A stretch of 64,000 nucleotides of DNA from Bacteroidota bacterium (GCA_018267655.1 JAFDYB010000086.1:62001-126000), one strand, 5' to 3'. Counted from the stretch's first letter, positions 7,894 to 18,146 are shown. The notes: generated from the letters alone by a model not told the origin. Numbers and translations are program-made.

Positions 7894-9848
7894 AAGCAAG
7901 AATAAAAAAAACAATACTCGCTTTTTTATTTGTTCTACCACTTTCAATTTTATTCTCTCAAAGTAATTTTAAAAAAGACAGTGTTTTATTAAAACAACTT
8001 GCAGATTCAATTGAAAAATACAACCAATTTGATTTAGCAAAATCTTACAAGTTCTTTAGCGCAGCTTTTAAGCAAGTTGATTTAAGTAATCATCCTTTTC
8101 GAACAGCAATGTTATACCAAATAATGGCTGATGCCTATTGGTACAATGGCAATACTCAATTAGCATTAACGTATTACTTAAAAGAACAACGCATTGCCGA
8201 CTCATTAAAAAATAACTTGCTTGATGCTCAAGCAAAATATAATATAGGTTGGATAAAAGCAATTCAGTTTAAACAAAGAGACCAAATACACTATTTATAT
8301 GAAGCATTAAAAATATTTGAAAAAGAAAAAAAAATTCAAGATATGTTTAAAACTTACGATGCAATTGGAAGTTTTTACGGACATTTTAAACACACAAGTT
8401 TTTTTAATAAGGATTCCACCATTAAATACTATAACAAATGCTTAGAGTTATCTAATGTTGATATAAAACCGCGTAATATTATTGGTATAAAAGTTAACCT
8501 TGGAGAGTTTTATAATGAATACGGGGACTATAAAACCGCTCACAACTATCTAATTAAAGCCCTCAACTTAGCAAAAAAAAGCTCTTTTTCATTTTACATT
8601 CCGGTAATTAAAAGCTTACTGGTTGAGACCTATTTTAACCTTGATTCAATTGATAAAGCAAAACAACTAATAAAAGAAGTAGAACCGGAGATTAGAAAAA
8701 ATAGCGACAGACTTTATTATAAAATTGTGCTAGAAGCTAAGCACAAAATTTATTACTTAGAAAATGATTATAAAAATGCCTATTTAACATTTGCCAAACT
8801 AAAAGTGTTAATAGATACTATTGCAGAGTATGATGAAAATCAAAGCTTATTACAACAAGAAACTAATTATTTAATAACTAAAAAAGACAAAGAAGTTAAA
8901 CAAGCCGAATATCAAAATAAATTAGAAGAGGAAAAAAACAAGACTAATAAGCGAATTATATGGTCGCTAATAATTGTTGTTCTATCAATTATATTTTTAC
9001 TATTTATGATTTTTAGAAACTACAAGCAGAAGCAAAAGGCCAATAAACTACTTGAATCGCAAAATAAAATAATTGTCGAAAAAAAGCATGAAATAGAACA
9101 AAGTATAAAATACGCCTTAGGGATACAAAACGCAATTTTACCAGCTGTTTCTGAAATTATTGCTTTTTTTAAATCTTCGTTTTTATATTATTTACCAAAA
9201 GACATTGTAAGTGGCGATTTTTATTGGTACTCAAATATTAATAAAAATCATGTACTTTTTGCAGTGGCCGATTGTACCGGTCATGGCGTACCCGGAGCTC
9301 TAATGAGTATGGTGTGTAGCGACAAACTCAATATGGTAACAGCTAAACATGAAAACGCCAAGCCTAATGAAATATTAAAACTCGTTAACAATGAAATTAA
9401 ACAATCATTAAAACAAAATATCGAAATTAATAAACAGCGCGATGGTATGGATATTGCCTTAATCAGCTATTTGCCACAAGATAACAAGTTGCTTTACTCC
9501 GGCGCAAACAGGCCTCTTTGGATTTTAAAAAACAACAAATTAATTGAATATGCTCCAACTAAACAAAGCATTGGCGGCTACACAGAATTAAATGCTTTGT
9601 ACAACTTGCAGGAAATAATTTTAGAAAAAAATGATTTAATAATTTTATTTACCGATGGAGTTGTTGACCAATTTGGCGGTGAAAAAGGAAAAAAATTAAT
9701 GACAAAAACATTAAAGAATCATTTCCTCGAAAATTCAAGTTTACCATTACATGAATTAGAAAATAAAACAAAAAAATTGTTTACTCAATGGAAAGGTTCT
9801 TACGAGCAGGTTGATGATGTCCTTATCTTTGTATTTAAGCATGTTTAA
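7890..9848 (+). CDS. TPR-containing membrane protein with SpoIIE-type PP2C phosphatase domain
   Basis: 652 aa. Signal peptide (FLFVLPLSILFSQ), then a TPR array to about residue 340 (e.g. YNIGWIKAIQF, GEFYNEYGDYKTAHNYLIKAL), one membrane helix at about 355-375 (IIWSLIIVVLSIIFLLFMIF), a short coiled coil, and a cytoplasmic PP2C/SpoIIE phosphatase domain from about 430. The metal-binding motifs are visible: DIVSGDFYW, VADCTGHGVPGALMSMV, LFTDGVVDQ and DDVLIF. Such proteins sense something outside the inner membrane through the TPRs and dephosphorylate a Ser/Thr-phosphorylated partner, classically a STAS anti-anti-sigma factor. No STAS gene lies nearby; an RsbW-like ATPase is 48 kb downstream in the window. 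Confidence 0.92.
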   Translation: MKARIKKTILAFLFVLPLSILFSQSNFKKDSVLLKQLADSIEKYNQFDLAKSYKFFSAAFKQVDLSNHPFRTAMLYQIMADAYWYNGNTQLALTYYLKEQRIADSLKNNLLDAQAKYNIGWIKAIQFKQRDQIHYLYEALKIFEKEKKIQDMFKTYDAIGSFYGHFKHTSFFNKDSTIKYYNKCLELSNVDIKPRNIIGIKVNLGEFYNEYGDYKTAHNYLIKALNLAKKSSFSFYIPVIKSLLVETYFNLDSIDKAKQLIKEVEPEIRKNSDRLYYKIVLEAKHKIYYLENDYKNAYLTFAKLKVLIDTIAEYDENQSLLQQETNYLITKKDKEVKQAEYQNKLEEEKNKTNKRIIWSLIIVVLSIIFLLFMIFRNYKQKQKANKLLESQNKIIVEKKHEIEQSIKYALGIQNAILPAVSEIIAFFKSSFLYYLPKDIVSGDFYWYSNINKNHVLFAVADCTGHGVPGALMSMVCSDKLNMVTAKHENAKPNEILKLVNNEIKQSLKQNIEINKQRDGMDIALISYLPQDNKLLYSGANRPLWILKNNKLIEYAPTKQSIGGYTELNALYNLQEIILEKNDLIILFTDGVVDQFGGEKGKKLMTKTLKNHFLENSSLPLHELENKTKKLFTQWKGSYEQVDDVLIFVFKHV

Positions 9849-9907
9849 TGATAAGTATAAAATAAATAAAAAGTTTTGCTAAAAAATAGTACTTTTATAA
9901 TTCATTT

Positions 9908-10522
9908 ATGAAGGGTATTTTTTCGTTTCTAAAAAGCAAATATTTTTTTATTAACATAGGCTTATCTGCGCTGGCTGTATTTGTTATTTTTATTATGATT
10001 ATTAAGTTTTTATCATCTTACACCAATCATGGTATTTTTGTTCAAGTACCCGATTTTAAAGGAAAAAGCATTAACGAATTACAAGCATTTGTTAAAGATA
10101 AAAACATATCCTTTCAAATAATTGATAGTATTTACGACCCAAAAGAAAAAACCGGCGTTGTTCTAAAACAAGATCCTGAGCCTCTTTCTAAAGTCAAACA
10201 CAATAGAACAATATATCTTTACGTTACAGGAAATGTAGCACCAAAAATAATTATGCCAAAATTAATTGACCGGAGCGAACGACAAGCCCGATTTATCATT
10301 AACTCATACGGGCTTAAAGTAGGGCACATTACCACAAAAAATGCCGATTGTGATGGTTGTGTTTTGTCTCAAACATCAAACGGAAAAGATATTAATGCAG
10401 GCGAATTTATAAAAAAAGGCTCCGTAATTAATTTAGTAATTGGCATTAAAAACTCTTATTACACAACATCTACAAGCGATTCTACAAATAATATACAGAA
10501 CGAAAACCTTGATAATGACTAA
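9908..10522 (+). CDS. Single-pass membrane protein with two PASTA domains
   Basis: 204 aa: short cytoplasmic tail, one membrane helix (about residues 14-36), then two PASTA domains outside the membrane (about 44-112, VPDFKGKSINELQ...VVLKQDPEP..KV; and about 115-183, MPKLIDRSERQARFIINSYGL...GEFIKKGSVINLVIG). PASTA domains are known to bind peptidoglycan fragments or to act as spacers in PknB-type kinases and penicillin-binding proteins. Here there is no kinase or PBP domain. The second domain contains a DCDGC insertion. A near-consensus TACTTTTA lies at 9890-9897. The gene overlaps the next by eight bases and follows the SpoIIE-type phosphatase gene, which suggests a shared envelope-sensing role (inference). 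Confidence 0.88.
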   Translation: MKGIFSFLKSKYFFINIGLSALAVFVIFIMIIKFLSSYTNHGIFVQVPDFKGKSINELQAFVKDKNISFQIIDSIYDPKEKTGVVLKQDPEPLSKVKHNRTIYLYVTGNVAPKIIMPKLIDRSERQARFIINSYGLKVGHITTKNADCDGCVLSQTSNGKDINAGEFIKKGSVINLVIGIKNSYYTTSTSDSTNNIQNENLDND

Positions 10523-12482
10523 CGTAAAACACACTTTTATACTAATAATTTCTTTCGTTTTTCTTTTGTGCAATTCGTACTCTCAAGAATATATTACTCC
10601 CTTAAAATATAATCACAATATAATATTAAACAAAAGTAAAATAACTAATAGCCCTAATTTAAAACCGGTGTTTCCGGTACCTCCAAAACCATTTATTCAA
10701 CTGCCATTTGCCGATGATTTTAGTTATGCCCCAAATTCAATTTACCCTAACACTACATATTGGCTCGATTCAATGGTTTATGTAAACTGTGGCTACCCAA
10801 TTGCCCCTCCAAGCGTAGGTGTTGCAACATTTGATGGTTTAAATAAATACGGCTACCCATACACTCCCAATTCAACTAACACAAATGCCGCTCAACCGGC
10901 AGATACACTCACTTCAGTTCCTATAAATTTATATACAAAAGGTACTGTTACACTTAATCCAACTTTTAACGTAGGTCTAAGTTTCTTTTACCAACGCGCA
11001 GGTCGTGGCGATAACCCTGAGTCAATTGATAGTTTAATACTCGACTTTTATAAACCAGCTCAACAAACATGGACAAACAATGTTTGGTCATTACCGGGAA
11101 ATCCATATCCAAATAACCTCGACACAATTTTTAGAAGGGTGTTTGTATGGGTGAACGATACTTCATACTTTCACCAAGGTTTTCAATTTAGGTTTAGAAA
11201 TAAATGCAACACCTCCGGAAATTTTGATCAGTGGCACGTAGATTACATTTATATGGATATGCTACGCGATTCAATTGCAGATACTACTTTTAACGATCAA
11301 ACTTTTGGATATATACCTACCCCAATTTTAAATAACTATTGCAGTATGCCTTGGCGGCAGTTTATTCCTTCTGAACAAGCAGCAAATGCAAGCACGTTTA
11401 TGCGAAATAACAACAACGTTGGCGTAAACATAAGTTTGTATAATACAGATGTTTATAGCGCAGCAACAAATACGCTTATTACCAGTTTATCACGTGGACC
11501 AAACGGAAATTTATTGCCCTTTAATACCGGCGGTTGGAGTAATTTTTTACCACACAGTAATCCAAGCTATACTGCGCTTACGCTACCTGCTTTTACTGAT
11601 AGCGCTGATTTTATCTTAAAACATTATATCACATCATCTGCAACTTCAACAACTGTACCTTGGTATTTTTTAAATAATGACACGGTATTACAAACTCAAA
11701 AATTTAGAAACTATTTTGCTCCTGATGACGGCTCTGCAGAAGCAGGATATTATGTTTTAGGTTCCTATGGAAAAATGGCTACAAAATTTAAACTTAATAC
11801 AGCTGACACTCTACGCTCCCTTAGAATTTATTTTGATCCCGTAGGAAGTTTAAGCTCCGTGAGTAATACCTTAACCGGTTCAACATTTACAATTACCCTG
11901 TGGGCAGATGGTGGCAATAAGCCAGGAACTCCAATGTATCGTAACTCAAGTTTAACACCAAAATATCTCGACACTTTATTTAAACCCTTTTACGAATATC
12001 AATTAGATGCTATGCAGTATTTAAGCCCGGGCAATTATTGGATTGGGTTTCAGCAAGGAGTGGCAACGGGTATTGTTGTTGGATATGATAGAGATATTGA
12101 CCATCATACCTCACTTTACTTTGATAGTGGTAACGGCTGGCAACAATCACAAATTTATGGCTCAATTATGATAAATCCCGTTTTTGGTTTGCAACGAACC
12201 TATGTAGGGATTAAAGAAAATTTTGCTACATCAAAAAACAATACTATCGTTCTTTATCCAAACCCGGCAAACACTACTATTCAAGTCAAATTTCCAAATA
12301 CTTTTTCTAACAGTACTAATTACAGCGCGTCAATTTTTGACAACTTAGGAAGAGAAATTTTAACCCAAAACTTAACCCGGTCGCAAATTAATATTAGTGC
12401 ATTAAATAATGGAATTTATATTGTTTGTATTTATGAAAATAACGTTGCCGTAGATTATCAAAAAGTAATAATTCAGCACTAA
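10515..12482 (+). CDS. Secreted protein with T9SS type A C-terminal sorting domain
   Basis: 655 aa from the ATG at 10515, chosen because the signal peptide (HTFILIISFVFLLCNSYSQ) starts directly after it; upstream in-frame codons lie inside the PASTA gene. The body is beta-rich, with a lamin/jelly-roll-like region early on (FADDFSYAPNSIYPNTTYW, FRFRNKC..GNFDQWHVDYIYM) typical of T9SS cargo. The last roughly 75 residues are the Por-type sorting domain: VLYPNPANTTIQV, IFDNLGREIL, ISALNNGIYIV. It should be exported to the cell surface. No catalytic motif recognised. Translationally coupled to the PASTA gene (8-base overlap). Confidence 0.88.
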   Translation: MTNVKHTFILIISFVFLLCNSYSQEYITPLKYNHNIILNKSKITNSPNLKPVFPVPPKPFIQLPFADDFSYAPNSIYPNTTYWLDSMVYVNCGYPIAPPSVGVATFDGLNKYGYPYTPNSTNTNAAQPADTLTSVPINLYTKGTVTLNPTFNVGLSFFYQRAGRGDNPESIDSLILDFYKPAQQTWTNNVWSLPGNPYPNNLDTIFRRVFVWVNDTSYFHQGFQFRFRNKCNTSGNFDQWHVDYIYMDMLRDSIADTTFNDQTFGYIPTPILNNYCSMPWRQFIPSEQAANASTFMRNNNNVGVNISLYNTDVYSAATNTLITSLSRGPNGNLLPFNTGGWSNFLPHSNPSYTALTLPAFTDSADFILKHYITSSATSTTVPWYFLNNDTVLQTQKFRNYFAPDDGSAEAGYYVLGSYGKMATKFKLNTADTLRSLRIYFDPVGSLSSVSNTLTGSTFTITLWADGGNKPGTPMYRNSSLTPKYLDTLFKPFYEYQLDAMQYLSPGNYWIGFQQGVATGIVVGYDRDIDHHTSLYFDSGNGWQQSQIYGSIMINPVFGLQRTYVGIKENFATSKNNTIVLYPNPANTTIQVKFPNTFSNSTNYSASIFDNLGREILTQNLTRSQINISALNNGIYIVCIYENNVAVDYQKVIIQH

Positions 12483-12499
12483 TTAACTTAAATGCAACA

Positions 12500-13153
12500 A
12501 TGTCATATAAAATAAATCACCTTAGTAAAACACAACAACAGCTACTGAACGAAGGCAAATTATTGCCCGTTATGGAAGAGTTTTATACAATACAAGGCGA
12601 GGGAAATAATACAGGGAAAGCAGCATATTTCATCAGAATAGGGGGCTGCGATGTTGGCTGTCATTGGTGCGATGTAAAAGAAAGTTGGAATGCAGAAATA
12701 CATCCTTTAGTTGAAACTGAAAAATTAATTTTAAACTTAAAAACTTGTAATGCAAAAAGCGCTGTAATAACCGGTGGAGAACCGCTTATCTATAATTTAG
12801 ATTATTTAACCCAACTTCTTTTTAAAAATAAAATTGAAACGTTTATTGAAACGAGTGGTGCATACGCCCTTAGCGGTCAGTGGAACTGGATTTGTTTATC
12901 TCCAAAAAAAACAATGAAACCATTGCAAGAAATTTATAGCAAAGCAAATGAACTTAAAATAATTATTCATAACGAAAATGATTTTAAGTGGGCCGAAGAG
13001 CAAAGTAAATTCGTTTCTAAAAATTGTATTTTATTTTTACAACCCGAATGGAGCCGAATAAAAACTAATCTTCCCAAAATTATTGAGTACGTAAAAACAA
13101 ACCCTAAATGGAAAATAAGCCTGCAAACACATAAATACATGAATATTCCATAA
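12500..13153 (+). CDS. queE: 7-carboxy-7-deazaguanine synthase QueE
   Basis: Radical SAM enzyme that turns 6-carboxytetrahydropterin into 7-carboxy-7-deazaguanine, a step to preQ0 and queuosine. Seen: the QueE-type cluster motif C50-x3-C54-x2-C57 (GGCDVGCHWCD, with HWCDVKESW continuing), the substrate-side FYTIQGEG motif at about residues 28-35, the ITGGEP loop at about 90, and FLQPEWS near the C-terminus. 217 aa, the usual length for Bacteroidota QueE. The stop TAA shares its last base with the next ATG (TAATG), so it is translationally coupled to the metal-receptor-like gene. No other queuosine gene is in the window. Confidence 0.95.
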   Translation: MSYKINHLSKTQQQLLNEGKLLPVMEEFYTIQGEGNNTGKAAYFIRIGGCDVGCHWCDVKESWNAEIHPLVETEKLILNLKTCNAKSAVITGGEPLIYNLDYLTQLLFKNKIETFIETSGAYALSGQWNWICLSPKKTMKPLQEIYSKANELKIIIHNENDFKWAEEQSKFVSKNCILFLQPEWSRIKTNLPKIIEYVKTNPKWKISLQTHKYMNIP

Positions 13154-13941
13154 TGCAAGTTGTTGATCAAATAGGGAATAAATTATTTTTTAAAAAAATA
13201 CCCACTAAAATTATTTCGTTAGTGCCCTCAATAAGTGAGTATTTATGGGATTTAGATCTTCAAAAAGAATTAGTTGGCATAACTAAATTTTGCATAAAGC
13301 CAAACAAAATGTTTCAAGCAATACAAAAAATTGGTGGAACAAAAAACGTTAATTTTTTAGCAATTGAAAAAATACAGCCTGATTTAATTATAGCAAACAA
13401 AGAAGAAAATACAAAACAAGACATAGAAGAACTTCAAAAAAAATATACGGTTTATGTAAGCGACATTAATAATTTTGATGAAATGTATCAAATGATGAAT
13501 GACGTAGCTTCAATAACTTATAAAGAAAATGAAGCTTTAAAAATTATTTCAAAAATAAAATTGGATTTGCTGCACACTAAAGGTGCATTTAATCAATTAA
13601 AAATAGCTTATTTCATTTGGCAAAATCCTTATATGCTGGCAGGTAATAATACCTTTATAAATTTTATTATTGAGCACTTAGGGTTAAAAAATATTGCGTA
13701 TCAATTTAATAGATACCCTGAACTCACACATGAACAAATAATACAATTAAACCCACAAATATTATTTCTTTCAACCGAGCCATACCCTTTTACCGAAAAA
13801 CACATTAAAAATTTTAATTCTATATTTAAAAACTCAAATGCGATAATAGTTGATGGAGAAATGTTTAGCTGGTATGGTTCGCGATTATTGCATTTAAAAA
13901 ATTACATAAAACAATTAGCAGTTCAAATAAATAAGTTGTAA
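13153..13941 (+). CDS. BtuF/TroA-type helical-backbone metal receptor-like protein without signal peptide
   Basis: 262 aa with the fold signature of class III ABC substrate-binding proteins: IISLVPSISEYLWDL near the N-terminus, then IGGTKNVNFLAIEKIQPDLIIANKEEN, a long central helix, and LNPQILFLSTEPYPFTEKH in the second lobe. Known members bind cobalamin, haem or ferric siderophores in the periplasm. This one starts MQVVDQIGNKLFFKK with no signal peptide or lipobox, so as annotated it would stay in the cytoplasm. No permease or ATPase gene is adjacent; instead it is coupled to queE by a one-base overlap. The ligand is not deducible. Confidence 0.8.
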   Translation: MQVVDQIGNKLFFKKIPTKIISLVPSISEYLWDLDLQKELVGITKFCIKPNKMFQAIQKIGGTKNVNFLAIEKIQPDLIIANKEENTKQDIEELQKKYTVYVSDINNFDEMYQMMNDVASITYKENEALKIISKIKLDLLHTKGAFNQLKIAYFIWQNPYMLAGNNTFINFIIEHLGLKNIAYQFNRYPELTHEQIIQLNPQILFLSTEPYPFTEKHIKNFNSIFKNSNAIIVDGEMFSWYGSRLLHLKNYIKQLAVQINKL

Positions 13942-14062
13942 AATTGTCTTTAATTAAAGTAAAAAAATAAAATTTCAAATGGAGTAATCACATGCCAAAA
14001 TACCCAGTGTAAACAAAGGTACATGATTATTTCACAATAAAAAAAGAATTAAATATCTACAC

Positions 14063-15268
14063 ATGAAACAAGCATACATAGTAAATGGCGTACGCACAGC
14101 AATAGGAAACTTTGGCGGTACTTTATCAAGCGTAAGAACAGATGATTTAGCAACATTTGTAATTAAACAATTAATGCTAAAAAATCCTTCGGTAGATTTT
14201 TCAAATACAGGCGATGTAATAATGGGTTGTGCTAACCAAGCCGGCGAAGACAATAGAAATGTTGCTCGTATGGCTTTACTTATGGCAGGTATGCCTGTAA
14301 GCGTGCCCGGGCAAACAGTTAACCGATTGTGTGCCAGTGGACTTAGCGCCGCTATGGATGCCTCGCGTAGCATAATGTTAGGAGAAGATGATTTGATGAT
14401 TGCCGGAGGTGTTGAAAATATGACTAGAGGGCCATGGGTGATGAGTAAAGCCAGCTCTGCTTTTGGGCGCGATCAACAGCTTTTTGACAGTGCTTTTGGT
14501 TGGCGTTTTATTAATCCTAAAATGAAAGAATTATTTGGCGTTGATTCTATGGGCGATACCGCTGAAAATGTAGCAGAACGTTTTAAAATTTCTAGAGAAG
14601 ATCAAGATAAATTTGCTTTATGGAGTCAGCAAAAAGCAAGTCAAGCACAACAATCAAAGCGTTTTGAACAAGAGATAGTTTCCCTTACTATTCCTCAAAA
14701 AAAAGGCGAGCCTATCCAATTTTCAAAAGATGAATTTATAAAATCTAACTCTAGCTTTGAAACCTTATCTAAATTAAAACCTGCGTTTAAGCAAAATGGC
14801 TCAGTTACAGCCGGAAATGCCAGTGGCCTAAATGATGGCGCTGCAGCTATATTATTGGCCAGCGAAGATGCTTTAAAAAAATATAAATTAACGCCTTTAG
14901 CCCGTATTGTTTCAGGTGCAGCAATGGGTGTAGTACCTTCTATTATGGGTATTGGCCCTGTTGAAGCTGCAAATAAAGCTTTAAAAAAAGCAGGCCTTTC
15001 ATTTAAAGATATAGATTTAATTGAATTAAATGAAGCCTTTGCATCTCAAGCATTAGCTTGTGTTAGGGCATGGGGCTTAAGCGATACCGACGAAAGAATA
15101 AATATTAACGGAGGGGCAATTGCACTAGGCCACCCACTTGGAATGAGCGGGGCAAGGATTTTAAACTCGGCGGCTCTTGATTTGCATAATCATAAAAAAC
15201 GTTATGCTTTAGTTACTATGTGCATTGGCGTTGGGCAGGGTTACGCAGTTATAATAGAAAAATCTTAA
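14063..15268 (+). CDS. Acetyl-CoA C-acyltransferase (thiolase), PcaF/PaaJ-like
   Basis: 401-aa degradative-type thiolase that cleaves 3-oxoacyl-CoA with CoA. The nucleophile Cys90 is in RLCASGLSA, the catalytic His in GGAIALGHPLGMSGAR and the second Cys in CIGVGQGYA near the C-terminus. The N-terminal GCANQAGEDNRNVARM and the DSMGDTAENVAERFKISREDQD segment closely resemble 3-oxoadipyl-CoA thiolases, so either aromatic-compound degradation or general fatty-acid beta-oxidation is possible. No other beta-ketoadipate or fad gene is in the window, so I leave the symbol blank. Stand-alone gene on the plus strand, with a 121-base upstream gap and no clear terminator. Confidence 0.92.
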   Translation: MKQAYIVNGVRTAIGNFGGTLSSVRTDDLATFVIKQLMLKNPSVDFSNTGDVIMGCANQAGEDNRNVARMALLMAGMPVSVPGQTVNRLCASGLSAAMDASRSIMLGEDDLMIAGGVENMTRGPWVMSKASSAFGRDQQLFDSAFGWRFINPKMKELFGVDSMGDTAENVAERFKISREDQDKFALWSQQKASQAQQSKRFEQEIVSLTIPQKKGEPIQFSKDEFIKSNSSFETLSKLKPAFKQNGSVTAGNASGLNDGAAAILLASEDALKKYKLTPLARIVSGAAMGVVPSIMGIGPVEAANKALKKAGLSFKDIDLIELNEAFASQALACVRAWGLSDTDERININGGAIALGHPLGMSGARILNSAALDLHNHKKRYALVTMCIGVGQGYAVIIEKS

Positions 15269-15294
15269 TACCGGCTCAATTTTAAAACCTGCAA

Positions 15295-15687
15295 TTATTT
15301 AATATCAATTAATTTAAGCGAAATTGAATTATCTTCAATTTTTTGTAAATGAAAATGATAAACCATCTTTCCCTTAGTATCGTATATAGCCAAACGACTC
15401 GATTTTTTATAAAATTTCCATAACCCTTCTTCAAAATTTTGCATATCATTAGGTTCTAATTTTAGCCAAATACATTTTCCGTCTTTTTTAAAATCAAATT
15501 GAGGGCGAAAACGAATAGGAGGCCATGCCTTAAAATCTATCGGGCGGTAAATGTTAATACCCTTTGTATTATCATTCTCTTCGGTTGAGGCAATCCACTT
15601 TTTATAAAAAGTATCGGGCAATTTTTTTACTTGTGCATTAACGTTTAAAAAAATTACTGTGATAAATGCTAAAATTAATTGTTTCAT
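15295..15687 (-). CDS. Small secreted protein, unknown function
   Basis: 130 aa with a signal peptide (MKQLILAFITVIFLNVNAQ). The mature part has the beta-strand pattern of a small lipocalin-like barrel (W.AS.EEN, FDFKKDGKCIWLKLEP, LWKFYKKSSRLAIYDTKGKMVYHFHLQKIEDNSI given here in parts), resembling small Bacteroidota periplasmic proteins with a D..G...F...f motif. It sits 41 bases downstream of nrdA on the same strand and could be cotranscribed with it, but a link to nucleotide metabolism is not implied. Function unknown. Confidence 0.7.
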   Translation of the reverse strand: MKQLILAFITVIFLNVNAQVKKLPDTFYKKWIASTEENDNTKGINIYRPIDFKAWPPIRFRPQFDFKKDGKCIWLKLEPNDMQNFEEGLWKFYKKSSRLAIYDTKGKMVYHFHLQKIEDNSISLKLIDIK

Positions 15688-15728
15688 ATTAAAATTTAAT
15701 TACTTGTTGTACAAAGTTCATGCCAATA

Positions 15729-18146
15729 TTAGCTACCGCAAGCTTCACACCCCTCGGGATTATCGAGCGAGCAAGAAAGTTGTGATTGCTGCTCTTCATG
15801 TGTAAGAACATGCGATTGACCTCTTTCAAACAGCAAGGCATCTTCATTACCAAGTATTGCCGGTTGACTTTTTAGGGCATCTTGATCAACTGTAAATTTA
15901 ATAGCATCGGCAGCTGCCTTGGTTCTTAAGTAATACATGCCTGTTTTTAATCCTTTTTTCCAGGCGTAAAAGTGTGCGCTGCTCATTTTAGCAAAATTAG
16001 CGTCTTGTATAAATAGGTTAAGCGATTGCGACTGGTCAATAAATGCCCCACGATCAGCTGCCATATCAATAATGGTACGCTGTTTAATTTCCCAAACAGT
16101 TTTATAAATTTCTTTAATGTTTTGTGGGATTTCTGCAATATTTTGAATAGAGCCATTTGCGGCAATAATTTTATTTTTAAGAGCATCGTTCCAAATTCCA
16201 AGCTTAACTAAATCGCGTAATAAATATTTATTTGCTATTACAAATTCGCCACTTAACACTCGGCGTGTATATAAGTTACTGGTAAATGGTTCAAAGCATT
16301 CGTTATTACCCAATATTTGAGAGGTACTTGCCGTTGGCATTGGTGCCAGCAATAAGCTGTTACGAACGCCATATTTTAATATTTCTTCGCGTAAAATATC
16401 CCACTCCCAGCGTGAACTAGGACTTACATTCCACATATCTTGTTGAAATATTCCTTGAGAAATAGGAGAGCCTTTGTAGCTTTCATAAGGGCCATCTACT
16501 TTAGCTAAATCTTTGCTTGCCGTTAATGATGCAAAATAGATTGTTTCAAAAATTTCGGCATTTAAACGGCGTGCTTCTTCGCTTTCAAATGGAAAGCGCA
16601 TTAATATAAACGCATCAGCAAGCCCTTGAACACCAATTCCAATAGGGCGATGGCGCATATTACTATTTCTTGCTTCAGGAATTGGGTAATAATTGCGATC
16701 AATTACTTTATTTAAATTACGTGTAATTACATAGGTTACCTCAAATAGTTTGTTGTGGTCAAATGTGCCTGTTTTTTCATCAACAAATCTTGGTAAAGCT
16801 ATTGATGCCAAATTACAAACGGCCACTTCGTCTTTGCTGGTATATTCTAAAATTTCGGTACATAGGTTACTTGATTTTATTGTACCTAAATTTTTTTGGT
16901 TTGATTTAGCGTTAGCAGCATCTTTGTATAACATATACGGATTACCGGTTTCAATTTGCGCTTCTATAATTGCCGCCCAAAGTTCGCGTGCTTTAATTTG
17001 TTTACGAAAACGCCCTTCCTCTTCATATTTAGTGTAAAGATTTTCAAACTCTTCGCCATAGCAATCGCTTAAACCGGGGCATTCATTTGGGCACATTAAA
17101 CTCCAGTTGCCTTCTGCTTCTACACGTTTCATAAATAAGTCGGGTATCCAAAGAGCGGTAAATAAATCGCGGGCACGAAGCTCTTCTTTTCCATGATTTT
17201 TTCTGATGTCTAAAAACTCTATTATATCAGCATGCCAAGGTTCAAGATAAATTGCAATTGAGCCTTTACGCTTGCCTCCGCCTTGATCAACATAGCGAGC
17301 AGTTTCATTAAATACTTTTAGCATTGGTATAATACCATTGCTGGTTCCGTTTGTGCCCTTAATATATGAGCCGGTAGCTCTTATGTTGTGAATGTTTAAG
17401 CCTATACCACCTGCACTTTGCGAAATTTTAGCACATTGTTTTAGCGTGTCGTATATGCCGTCAATACTATCGTCTTTTGCTTGTATTAAAAAGCAAGAAC
17501 TCATTTGAGGCTTTGGTGTTCCTGCGTTAAATAGCGTTGGCGTGGCGTGTGTAAACCAGCGCTCGCTCATTAAGTGGTAAGTTTGTATAGCGCTTTCTAT
17601 ATCATTTTTATGAATTCCAATTGCTACGCGCATTATCATGTGTTGCGGGCGCTCAGCTACTTTGCCGTTCATTTTTAATAGGTATGAGCGTTCAAGTGTT
17701 TTAAAGCCAAAATAATCATAGCCAAAATCACGGTCGTAAATTATTGATGAGTCGAGCAGTTGTGCATTTTTCATAACTGTTTCGTAAACATCATCTGCAA
17801 TTAGTGCTGCTTTTGTATTTGTTTTTGGGTCGATGTACTCATAGAGCATTTCAACTGTTTTAGAGAAACTTTTGGTAGTATTTTTATGCAGGTTGCTAAC
17901 TGCTATACGCGAGGCCAATAATGCGTAATCAGGGTGGCGCACCGTTAATGATGCCGCTGTTTCGGCGGCAAGGTTATCTAGTTGGCTGGTTGTTACGCCG
18001 TCAAACACGCCGTCAATTACTTTTTTTGCTACTAAAATTGAATCTACATGATTTTGATCTAAGCCATAGCTTAGTTTTTGAACGCGTGCAGTAATTTTAT
18101 CAAACTTAACTGTTTCGCTGGTGCCGTCTCTTTTTATTACAAACAT
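15729..18146 (-). CDS. nrdA: Class Ia ribonucleoside-diphosphate reductase, alpha (catalytic) subunit
   Basis: 805 aa. Reduces ribonucleoside diphosphates to deoxyribonucleotides. An N-terminal ATP-cone ([16 protein letters not shown] onward, residues 1-90) gives allosteric activity control. The active site is visible: the first redox Cys in SSCFLIQ (about residue 212), the NLCTEI motif (about 430) with the radical Cys and neighbouring Asn/Glu, and the partner Cys in AVCNLAS. Substrate-site signatures [10 protein letters not shown] and [15 protein letters not shown] are present. The C-terminus CEACGS is the swinging thiol pair re-reduced by thioredoxin. Lies downstream of nrdB on the minus strand after a 230-base AT-rich spacer, so the two may be one operon or separately promoted. 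Confidence 0.97.
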   Translation of the reverse strand: MFVIKRDGTSETVKFDKITARVQKLSYGLDQNHVDSILVAKKVIDGVFDGVTTSQLDNLAAETAASLTVRHPDYALLASRIAVSNLHKNTTKSFSKTVEMLYEYIDPKTNTKAALIADDVYETVMKNAQLLDSSIIYDRDFGYDYFGFKTLERSYLLKMNGKVAERPQHMIMRVAIGIHKNDIESAIQTYHLMSERWFTHATPTLFNAGTPKPQMSSCFLIQAKDDSIDGIYDTLKQCAKISQSAGGIGLNIHNIRATGSYIKGTNGTSNGIIPMLKVFNETARYVDQGGGKRKGSIAIYLEPWHADIIEFLDIRKNHGKEELRARDLFTALWIPDLFMKRVEAEGNWSLMCPNECPGLSDCYGEEFENLYTKYEEEGRFRKQIKARELWAAIIEAQIETGNPYMLYKDAANAKSNQKNLGTIKSSNLCTEILEYTSKDEVAVCNLASIALPRFVDEKTGTFDHNKLFEVTYVITRNLNKVIDRNYYPIPEARNSNMRHRPIGIGVQGLADAFILMRFPFESEEARRLNAEIFETIYFASLTASKDLAKVDGPYESYKGSPISQGIFQQDMWNVSPSSRWEWDILREEILKYGVRNSLLLAPMPTASTSQILGNNECFEPFTSNLYTRRVLSGEFVIANKYLLRDLVKLGIWNDALKNKIIAANGSIQNIAEIPQNIKEIYKTVWEIKQRTIIDMAADRGAFIDQSQSLNLFIQDANFAKMSSAHFYAWKKGLKTGMYYLRTKAAADAIKFTVDQDALKSQPAILGNEDALLFERGQSHVLTHEEQQSQLSCSLDNPEGCEACGS

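Noticed and set aside
13942..14062. A possible small gene or regulatory RNA before the thiolase gene.
   Set aside because: The 121-base gap contains no convincing frame, hairpin or promoter element.
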